Of a stretch of DNA of 18,307 bases, positions 7,425 to 12,831 are shown one piece after another; positions within the stretch are counted from its first letter, which is position 1; each line of letters begins with the position of its first letter. Source of the stretch: Clostridia bacterium (GTDB lineage Bacteria; Bacillota; Clostridia; Oscillospirales; CAG-272); contig JAKSPW010000005.1 of the NCBI GenBank assembly GCA_024404435.1, positions 1 through 18,307 on the forward strand. The letters run 5' to 3'. The notes below the pieces were generated by a model, which did not search any database, had not been told where the DNA came from, and saw only the letters and a list, made by a program, of their open reading frames with translations. The position numbers and the translations under genes are program-made.

Positions 7425-8552
7425 TTATTCTCTTGTCAGGGTATATACGACGTCTCTCAGAAAACGGACCTCGCGCATTTCGTTGAATGCTCCGAAGCTC
7501 ACTCTCACCGAGCCGTTCTCTCCCGTTCCGAGAGTCCGGTGAGCGAGAGGCGAGCAATGAAAGCCACACCTCACGCAGATCCCAACACGGTCGAGTTTTT
7601 CTCCGACCCCGGACGGCGGCATCCCGTCGATATTGAAGCTGACCGTGCTGCCCGTACAGGACGGAGCGAAGACTCTGACTTTTTTCATCGACAAAAGCTC
7701 GTCGGTAAGACCGGCGGCAAGCTCACGCTCGCGGCACGATATAACGGACAAGCCCGTTTTCATCAGCCACTTCATTCCCGCGTCGAGCCCTGCGGCGAGG
7801 GAAGCCGACTGCGTGCCCGCCTCAAGTCTCTCGGGCAGAAGCTCCGGCATCTCCCTCTCAAGCGAGTTGATTCCCGTGCCGCCTTCAAGAAGCGGTGAAA
7901 GCTGTCTGTCGCCTCGCAGGATCAAAAGTCCCGTGCCCTGCGGGCCGTAAAGTCCCTTATGCCCTGCCGTGCAGATCGCATCCGCCCCCGACGAGGTAAG
8001 ATCGACGGCACGGTGTCCCGAGCTCTGCGAAGCGTCAACAACGAATGCTATCCCTTTCTTCCGGCACAGCGCGCCGATCTTTTCTATCGGAAGCGTGATC
8101 CCGCAGACGTTCGAGGTATGGCAGGCAACGACAAGGCTCGTGTTCTGCCTGATCTTCGATTTTATATCGCGGATAACAGCCTCGGCCGAGCCGAAGTGAG
8201 AGCCGTATACGTCAAAGGTCACGTTCATTTTTCCGAGAGCCGTGACGGGACGGAGCACGGAATTGTGTTCAAGGTCGGAGATCAGAACGTGCGAGCCGTC
8301 GGTGGCAAAGCTCTTTATCGCAAGGTTCAGCGCGTGAGTCGCGTTATGGGTAAATATCACGTTCTCGGGCTCGCAGCCGAAAAGCATTCCCGCAGTCTCA
8401 CGCATTGAGTAGAGACATTCCGACGCCGCGGCGGAGAGCTTGTGTGAGCCGCGTCCGGCGCTCCCTCCGCAGTATCTCATCACTCTGTCGGTCTCGGTAT
8501 AAACGCACTCCGGCTTCGGCCACGTCGTTGCGGCATTGTCAAGATAGATCAT
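7425..8552 (-). CDS. Class V aminotransferase, cysteine desulfurase family
   Basis: This 375-residue, PLP-dependent fold-type I enzyme has all the expected landmarks: N-terminal YLDNAATTWPKP (3-14), cofactor-stacking H96 in DLEHNSV, D173 in VVDASQSSGH, and Schiff-base K199 in TAGHKGLYGPQG. The C-terminal loop RCGFHCSPLAH (328-338) carries C333 at the position of the persulfide cysteine of SufS/CsdA-type enzymes. It should take sulfur, or selenium, from cysteine or selenocysteine. It starts 19 bases after a DUF3343 gene; that pair is known from selenium- and sulfur-trafficking neighbourhoods, so its persulfide or selenide may pass to that small protein. No close ribosome site is seen: the nearest GGAGG is in the end of the DUF3343 gene, so translation may be coupled. 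Other housekeeping desulfurase roles are not excluded. Confidence 0.9.
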   Translation of the reverse strand: MIYLDNAATTWPKPECVYTETDRVMRYCGGSAGRGSHKLSAAASECLYSMRETAGMLFGCEPENVIFTHNATHALNLAIKSFATDGSHVLISDLEHNSVLRPVTALGKMNVTFDVYGSHFGSAEAVIRDIKSKIRQNTSLVVACHTSNVCGITLPIEKIGALCRKKGIAFVVDASQSSGHRAVDLTSSGADAICTAGHKGLYGPQGTGLLILRGDRQLSPLLEGGTGINSLEREMPELLPERLEAGTQSASLAAGLDAGMKWLMKTGLSVISCRERELAAGLTDELLSMKKVRVFAPSCTGSTVSFNIDGMPPSGVGEKLDRVGICVRCGFHCSPLAHRTLGTGENGSVRVSFGAFNEMREVRFLRDVVYTLTRE

Positions 8553-8571
8553 TTTACGGTCGCGGCGTGAG

Positions 8572-8793
8572 TCAGTGTCCTCCGATCACGTCGCCGTACG
8601 TGACGTGCCTGCTGTCAAGCACGTTTTTTGCCGCGTCAACGTCACGGCACGGAAGCGATATGCCGAAGGCACAGCCCCTGCCCGTGAACGACGGATCGAC
8701 AGATACCTTTTCGCAGGATATGCCGGCACTTTTCAAAAGGCGGAGGGACTTTTCGGCATAGGTCGCCGAACGCATGGCGATTATGCATCCCAC
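8572..8793 (-). CDS. DUF3343 family protein, putative Se/S carrier-like
   Basis: This 73-residue soluble protein fits DUF3343: a first strand and helix (CIIAMRSATYAEKSLRLLKSAGI, 3-25), then a glycine-cysteine turn RGCAFGISLPC (39-49), then a second helix, DVDAAKNVLDS. The family is described as a putative Se/S carrier and is often found next to class V aminotransferases and selenium-metabolism genes, as here. The cysteine in the central turn is the likely chalcogen-binding residue. The start is a GTG at 8793, supported by AAAGGA nine bases upstream and by family length; an internal ATG seven codons later would remove the first strand. First gene of a two-gene unit with the desulfurase. The 80 bases upstream contain no convincing promoter, only a CATAAT-like element. 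Confidence 0.8.
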   Translation of the reverse strand: MGCIIAMRSATYAEKSLRLLKSAGISCEKVSVDPSFTGRGCAFGISLPCRDVDAAKNVLDSRHVTYGDVIGGH

Positions 8794-8875
8794 AGTCGCG
8801 TTTCCTTTCTTGTTTTTCTTCGGGCAGTTCCCCGCCCAATTTCATATTATGCCGTACCGTGCCCCGCCGTTCTGC

Positions 8876-8904
8876 AAAAAAATAACCGACTTCCGTCGGT
8901 TATT
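8876..8904 (-). terminator. Intrinsic terminator after the cytidylate-kinase-like gene
   Basis: Perfect 10-bp arms AATAACCGAC (8881-8890) and GTCGGTTATT (8895-8904) enclose a TTCC loop, and at least five further T residues follow on the minus strand. The upstream arm overlaps the gene's TAA stop codon. Confidence 0.92.
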
Positions 8905-9526
8905 CGTTGTCAATTTCAAGAAAGGCTTTTATCACGGCGATCGCTCCGTCGACTCCCGATTTCGAGGAGTTGATGATCAGATCGTATCCGTCTGCCTTGC
9001 CCCATTTCTTTCCCGTGTAATAATTATAATAGTTCGCGCGGCGTCTGTCTGTCTTGACGACTCTGTCCTTCGCTTTCGACTCGCTGATCTCACTTCTTTC
9101 GGCGACCGTTTTTACGCGGTCGTCAAAATCAGCCGTGATGAAGACGTGAGCGACGTCGGGCTTATCCTCGAGAACGTAATCGGCGCATCTGCCGACGATC
9201 ACTGCTCCCTCGCCCGAATTGTATACGTCCTTTATGATATTCGACTGATAGATATACAGCTTGTCGTTCAGCGGAACGTTGATACTGTCAACTCCGTGAG
9301 CGTAAAGAGACGAGCCGAGCGCAAGCGTGTAAAGCAGACTGTTCGCCGCCTTTTCGTCGGCGGAATCAAGGACCTCGCGGCTGTAACCGCTCTGTTCCGC
9401 CGCCATGGAAATGAGATCGCGGTCATAATACTTCACACCGAGCTCCTCAGCAAGCTTCCTGCCGATCTCGCGTCCGCGGCTTCCGTACTGTCTCGCAATG
9501 GTGACTATTCGCTTCTTCATGTTCAT
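8900..9526 (-). CDS. Cytidylate kinase-like family protein
   Basis: This 208-residue protein opens with VTIARQYGSRGREIGRKLAEELGV (8-31), the P-loop region of the cytidylate-kinase-like family common in Clostridia, followed by YYDRDLI (33-39). The loop reads G-S-R-G-R rather than the usual G-S-G-G-R. Later landmarks are GEGAVIVGRCADYVL and the arginine-rich lid ESKAKDRVVKTDRRRANYYNYYTGKKWG. These proteins probably phosphorylate a nucleotide or related small molecule; they are distinct from canonical Cmk, and the substrate is not established. The frame is open upstream to 9751, but that extension crosses the promoter. The ATG at 9526 has AAAGGA five bases upstream and starts just before the P-loop strand. 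Single-gene unit, divergent from the beta-helix gene. Confidence 0.85.
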   Translation of the reverse strand: MNMKKRIVTIARQYGSRGREIGRKLAEELGVKYYDRDLISMAAEQSGYSREVLDSADEKAANSLLYTLALGSSLYAHGVDSINVPLNDKLYIYQSNIIKDVYNSGEGAVIVGRCADYVLEDKPDVAHVFITADFDDRVKTVAERSEISESKAKDRVVKTDRRRANYYNYYTGKKWGKADGYDLIINSSKSGVDGAIAVIKAFLEIDNE

Positions 9527-9554
9527 TTCCGTCCTTTCTTTTGTCTCTGTGATA

Positions 9555-9583
9555 ATTATATCACATTTTTCCCGTCTTGTATA
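9555..9583 (-). promoter_or_regulatory. Extended -10 promoter of the cytidylate-kinase-like gene
   Basis: On the minus strand TGATATAAT provides a perfect extended -10 (hexamer 9555-9560). The -35 at 17-bp spacing is TATACA (9578-9583), which matches four of six consensus bases. Confidence 0.7.
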
Positions 9584-9593
9584 CGGAAATAAA

Positions 9594-9620
9594 TGCGTCA
9601 ATGCGTTTTTTTGCGTTTTT
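9594..9620. repeat. Three TGCG-centred direct repeats between divergent promoters
   Basis: On the plus strand TGCG recurs at 9594, 9602 and 9612; the last two are copies of TGCGTTTTT ten bases apart, about one helical turn. They lie between the two divergent promoters. A regulator site is possible but unproven. Confidence 0.4.
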
Positions 9621-9634
9621 CTCGTAACATTCTG

Positions 9635-9663
9635 TTGATTTGCCCGCCGATTCATGATAGAAT
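9635..9663 (+). promoter_or_regulatory. Promoter of the beta-helix gene
   Basis: TTGATT (9635-9640) and TAGAAT (9658-9663) are 17 bases apart, and TG one base upstream of the -10 gives an extended -10. Transcription would start near 9670. A strong GGGAGGA ribosome site follows at 9679-9685. Confidence 0.75.
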
Positions 9664-9689
9664 AAACAAAAAAAGAGCGGGAGGAAATC

Positions 9690-10763
9690 ATGGTAAACAC
9701 GTTTGATATAACCGGCTTCGGAGCCGTACCTGACGGCAAAACCGACTGCACGGCGGCAGTTCAGAAGGCGCTTGACTCGGCATCGACCTGCATGGGGACC
9801 GTTATCGTACCGCCCGGAGTATATAAGGTCGGTCATCTGAAGATGAAAGGTCAGGGCGTGTCCATTGTCGGTACCGCCGCGTGGACTTACAGAAGCGACG
9901 GTGCGAGCATCTTCTCACTGAACGACGCGGAGACCGACTGCATGATAGACGTAAGCGGCGCTTTCGGCGCTTCGATCACGGGAATGTCACTTGCCGGAGA
10001 AAAGCTCGGAGAGAACGTCCACGGTGTCAAGCTGTGGTGGCCCGAGTACAACGGAGGTGCCGAGGAGGACTGTCCGACCATCGACAACTGCCGCATCGGT
10101 AACTTCTCGGGCGACGGAGTCCACTTCGAGCACGTCTGGTGCTTCTCCGTCCGCCATTCGATGCTTCACAACAACGTCGGCTGCGGGCTCTACATCGACG
10201 GCTGGGACGGTTTCCTTGTCGACAACTGGTTCTCGTGCAACATGAACGGCGGCATCCTCGGAGGCCCGATAGCGGCGTCTGTCACGGCGACCGGCAACAG
10301 AGTCGAATGGAACCACCGCGGAGGCTTTGTTTTACCGTGCGCAAACAGCTTCAACGTGACGGGCAACTTCTTCGACCGCTCCTTCGGTCCCGCCCTGCAG
10401 TTCGGAGGACGTGACGGCAAGACCGCTTCCCTTATCACGGTCACCGGAAACATCTTCCGCAGGAGCGGCGCAAGGGACAATCAGAGCGACACCTTCGAAC
10501 ACCCCGATATGAACAGCCATCTCGCAATGTACAACTGTCGGGATGCCGTTGTTACCGGAAACTCCATGGCCACCGGAAAGCACGACGGAGGAGGCGGCGC
10601 ACTCTCTCCCGATTACTCGTTCATCATAGAAAACTGCACCGACTCGATTTTCAAGGACAACGTGATGTCGAAGGCGGCACTCGTCGAAAACGTGATCCTG
10701 AGAGGCGACGACTCAACGCTGATTATCGGCGAAAACATCGGCAGGCTCGATACGCTGAATTAA
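9690..10763 (+). CDS. Right-handed parallel beta-helix protein (pectate-lyase-3-like), no signal peptide
   Basis: This 357-residue protein begins with ITGFGAVPDGKTDCTAAVQKAL (7-28), the N-terminal cap motif of the Pectate_lyase_3/GH28-like beta-helix families. It continues with many short coils of the pattern V-T-G-N-x-F/x, for example FNVTGNFFDR, ITVTGNIFRR and AVVTGNSMAT, as expected for a beta-solenoid. Such proteins bind or cleave polysaccharides, or serve as tailspikes and epimerases. There is no signal peptide, membrane helix or cell-wall anchor, and cysteines are numerous, so a cytoplasmic or non-classically exported protein is implied. The ATG has GGGAGGA at ideal spacing; upstream in-frame sequence is promoter. 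It stands alone between its own promoter and a bidirectional terminator. The catalytic residues cannot be assigned with confidence, so an enzymatic role is only an inference. Confidence 0.85.
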   Translation: MVNTFDITGFGAVPDGKTDCTAAVQKALDSASTCMGTVIVPPGVYKVGHLKMKGQGVSIVGTAAWTYRSDGASIFSLNDAETDCMIDVSGAFGASITGMSLAGEKLGENVHGVKLWWPEYNGGAEEDCPTIDNCRIGNFSGDGVHFEHVWCFSVRHSMLHNNVGCGLYIDGWDGFLVDNWFSCNMNGGILGGPIAASVTATGNRVEWNHRGGFVLPCANSFNVTGNFFDRSFGPALQFGGRDGKTASLITVTGNIFRRSGARDNQSDTFEHPDMNSHLAMYNCRDAVVTGNSMATGKHDGGGGALSPDYSFIIENCTDSIFKDNVMSKAALVENVILRGDDSTLIIGENIGRLDTLN

Positions 10764-10764
10764 A

Positions 10765-10796
10765 CAAAAAACTCCGGTTTTTCCGGAGCTTTTTTA
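10765..10796. terminator. Bidirectional intrinsic terminator between convergent genes
   Basis: A CTCCGG (10772-10777)/CCGGAG (10783-10788) stem with a five-T loop is flanked by an A-run on the left and a T-run on the right. It can end both the beta-helix transcript (+) and the peptidase transcript (-). The T-run reaches the stop codon of the minus gene at 10794. Confidence 0.9.
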
Positions 10797-11567
10797 TTGT
10801 TGAGGTCTGACGACGACGGACTGTTTTCCGAGGTCGGCAAACGCCGCTTCGCAGTCGCTTTTCGGGTAAGAGACGATGCCTCTCGACTCGTACGGATCGG
10901 CAAAGAAGTATCTGTTTTCACTGTATCCGACGAGGACGAGACAGTGCTCGTTTTCGGGATAGTAATAGCTGCCGTATCTGTCGTAATAGAGGACTTCGTA
11001 ATAGTCCGTCACCCTCTCCATATCGATCGTCGCCCAGACGATGACGGGAATGCCTTCGTCGATATATTCCGTGAGAGAAGCAAGCTCCGTGCCCGTCGTG
11101 TCGTACACGCCGAGCTCTCCGCCGACGACGTATCCGAGTGCCTCCGCGATAACGGGAGAATAGCAGCCGAGTCCGTCGTCCTCGTTTGTCGGGTCTCCGG
11201 CGTACATCTCATACGGATCGGGGCCGATTATGAGTCCTCCCGGAAATTCCGTGTCGAGCGTCTCGCAGGCAAGATAATCGTTCACGAAATCAAGCGGCTT
11301 CATTCTGATGCCCCAATAGTTGAGGACCATCGAAGCGGAGACTGCTTCGCAGCCGTTGGGCAGGAATTTTTCCTGAGATATATACGGCACGTCGAGCAGC
11401 ACGGCAGGCTCATCTTCGGGCTCCGCCGTCGCTGTCTCCGTTTCCGTCACGACTGTCGCCGCGGGCTTCGTTTCAAGCGTTTCACTCTCCGGTGCCGCCG
11501 TGCCGCCGCCGCATGCGGTGAGCAGGAGCAAAAACAGGAAAAGTGAGATCACAGCCTTAAATTTCAT
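10794..11567 (-). CDS. Lipoprotein with C39-like cysteine peptidase domain
   Basis: This protein has 257 residues. The N-terminus is a lipoprotein signal: two lysines, a leucine/phenylalanine core and lipobox LLTAC, with C19 as the lipidated residue. A threonine/glutamate-rich spacer (20-55) would hold the domain off the membrane. The rest matches the Peptidase_C39_2 family: Q65 in DVPYISQ, nucleophile C73 in NGCEAVSASM, H208 in ENEHCLVLVGY and D224 in FFADPY form the expected papain-like set. It should act outside the cell, tethered to the membrane, possibly on peptides or cell-wall crosslinks. AAAGGTG lies a few bases before the ATG. It follows the hexosamine kinase gene by 44 bases with no promoter of its own, so it is probably expressed by readthrough of the intervening hairpin. 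The substrate is unknown. Confidence 0.9.
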   Translation of the reverse strand: MKFKAVISLFLFLLLLTACGGGTAAPESETLETKPAATVVTETETATAEPEDEPAVLLDVPYISQEKFLPNGCEAVSASMVLNYWGIRMKPLDFVNDYLACETLDTEFPGGLIIGPDPYEMYAGDPTNEDDGLGCYSPVIAEALGYVVGGELGVYDTTGTELASLTEYIDEGIPVIVWATIDMERVTDYYEVLYYDRYGSYYYPENEHCLVLVGYSENRYFFADPYESRGIVSYPKSDCEAAFADLGKQSVVVRPQQ

Positions 11568-11581
11568 AAATCACCTTTAAT

Positions 11582-11608
11582 AAATGATCCCCGCGTGACG
11601 CGGGGATC
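11582..11608 (-). terminator. Strong intercistronic hairpin, partial terminator or attenuator
   Basis: Perfect 10-bp arms GATCCCCGCG (11586-11595) and CGCGGGGATC (11599-11608) enclose a three-base loop just after the kinase stop. The following minus-strand sequence ATTTATTAAAG is a poor T-tract. It may give partial termination or stabilise the upstream mRNA, lowering peptidase expression relative to the kinase. Confidence 0.65.
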
Positions 11609-11611
11609 GGG

Positions 11612-12691
11612 TCAAAGATCTTCACGAATGGACTTAACGATGCACATCATCTTGTCGTGCTTATCCTCAATGTCTGCAACGAGCTTGAACTGAGTGCGTG
11701 CGCGGACAAGGTTATGATCTGCATAATGAGTCTTGAAGTACGTGTCTCCGTTCAGATAGTCGGCAAGGAAACGCGAGCCGCATTCAAGAGTCATGAGCTT
11801 GACGGAGAACGGCAGGAGTTCGAGTTCTCTCTTCGTGATGGACGGAAGAGTTTCGAGGAAGCCTCTCGTGAAGTACTCGAATTTCTCAAGATCGAACCAG
11901 ATCTTGTCGAGATCCTTTTCGTCTTCCGCTCCGCTCGATCCGCCGAAACGGAGTGCGTCGCCGAAGTCGTAAAGAAGCGAGCCGGGCATAACGGTATCGA
12001 GGTCGATAACGCATACTCCCTCTCCGGTCTTTTCGTCGAGAAGAACGTTGTTGAGCTTTGTGTCGTTATGAGTAACGCGGAGCGGAATGATGCCCGCAGC
12101 CATGTCGTCTACGATGACGGAAGCGTCAGCCTCGCGGTCGAGCACGAACTTTATCTCATCCTGAACGTACTTTGCTCTGCCTGCCCTGTCTTCCTCAACT
12201 GCCTTTTTGAAGTCCTCATAGCGGGACTTCGTGTTGTGGAAGTTCACGATGACCTCGTGAAGGCTGTCAGCCGGATAGTCGGCGAGAAGATTCTGGAAGT
12301 TGCCGAATGCGCGGGCCGCGTGGTAAAGCTGCATCGGGTTTTCGACGATATCGTAGGACACCGCACCGTCGATGAAGAGATACATGCGGTAGTAGCTGTC
12401 CTCGTCTGCCTTGTAATACGGCTTGCCGTCGATCGTGTTGACGATCGTCAGCGTTTCGCGGTCGGGGTTTCCGCCTGCCTCGATGATCTTCGTTCTGAGG
12501 TGATCGGTAACGCCCTTGATGTTCTCCATGACCGCGACCGGATCGTGGAAGACGTTTTTGTTGATTTTCTGAAGTATGTATCCGGGCTTTGCCTCAACAC
12601 GGTACGTGTCGTTTATATGTCCGTTGCCGTAAGCACTCGGATTTACGTGAACGTCGAAATGCTTTAAAATGTTCTGAAGATTCTGATCCAT
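11612..12691 (-). CDS. nahK: N-acetylhexosamine 1-kinase, NahK-like
   Basis: This 359-residue member of the aminoglycoside-phosphotransferase (APH) fold closely resembles bifidobacterial NahK along its whole length, as I recall that sequence: YGNGHINDTY (21-30), AFGNFQNLLADY (128-139), PLRVTHNDTKLNNVLLDE (203-220), VIDLDTVMPGSLLYDFGDALRFG (228-250), and a C-terminal LECGSRFLADYLNGDTYF block. D210 in HND is the catalytic base and D230/D232 are the metal-binding region. NahK phosphorylates GlcNAc or GalNAc at the anomeric carbon, feeding UDP-HexNAc or glycolysis. No lacto-N-biose phosphorylase or uridylyltransferase is nearby. The frame is open to a GTG at 12733, but the ATG at 12691 fits the family length and lies in the leader downstream of GGAGG and a small hairpin. 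Substrate identity is inferred from similarity. Confidence 0.87.
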   Translation of the reverse strand: MDQNLQNILKHFDVHVNPSAYGNGHINDTYRVEAKPGYILQKINKNVFHDPVAVMENIKGVTDHLRTKIIEAGGNPDRETLTIVNTIDGKPYYKADEDSYYRMYLFIDGAVSYDIVENPMQLYHAARAFGNFQNLLADYPADSLHEVIVNFHNTKSRYEDFKKAVEEDRAGRAKYVQDEIKFVLDREADASVIVDDMAAGIIPLRVTHNDTKLNNVLLDEKTGEGVCVIDLDTVMPGSLLYDFGDALRFGGSSGAEDEKDLDKIWFDLEKFEYFTRGFLETLPSITKRELELLPFSVKLMTLECGSRFLADYLNGDTYFKTHYADHNLVRARTQFKLVADIEDKHDKMMCIVKSIREDL

Positions 12692-12700
12692 AACGTTGTC

Positions 12701-12721
12701 GGCGCCGCAGCGCCATCCTCC
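12701..12721 (-). promoter_or_regulatory. Ribosome site separated from the nahK start by a hairpin
   Basis: On the minus strand GGAGGAT (12715-12721) is followed directly by a 14-base hairpin, GGCGC-TGCG-GCGCC (12701-12714). Nine more bases then lead to the ATG at 12691. Unfolded, the site is 23 bases from the ATG; folded, the hairpin would bring it to about normal distance. Confidence 0.5.
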
Positions 12722-12753
12722 GTGAAATAACACTGTTTTTTATGGTTTGTGAT

Positions 12754-12774
12754 CGGTATTTGTACCGCATACCG
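12754..12774. promoter_or_regulatory. Inverted repeat at the nahK transcription start
   Basis: CGGTAT (12754-12759) and ATACCG (12769-12774) form a perfect inverted repeat with a nine-base centre, beginning about where transcription should start. It could be an operator overlapping the start site or a leader stem-loop. Confidence 0.4.
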
Positions 12775-12778
12775 ACAT

Positions 12779-12807
12779 ATTATACCACATATTGAGGAAA
12801 ATTGCAA
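12779..12807 (-). promoter_or_regulatory. Promoter of the nahK-peptidase unit
   Basis: On the minus strand TTGCAA (12802-12807) is followed after 17 bases by TATAAT (12779-12784), with TG at the extended -10 position. The leader to the ATG at 12691 would be about 80 bases. Confidence 0.8.
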
Positions 12808-12831
12808 ATACTTTTTTATATCTTGTTTATA

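Noticed and set aside
8794..8875. Promoter for the DUF3343-desulfurase pair
   Set aside because: A CATAAT element is present, but the only -35-like TTGCAG is 20 bases away, too far for a confident call.
9527..9751. N-terminal extension of the cytidylate-kinase-like protein
   Set aside because: The extension runs through two promoters and ends upstream of a good ribosome site and ATG; the family begins right at the P-loop.
11657..12667. Plus-strand reading frame of 336 codons opposite the hexosamine kinase
   Set aside because: It is antisense to a strongly conserved kinase, is valine/aspartate-rich and has no promoter or ribosome site.
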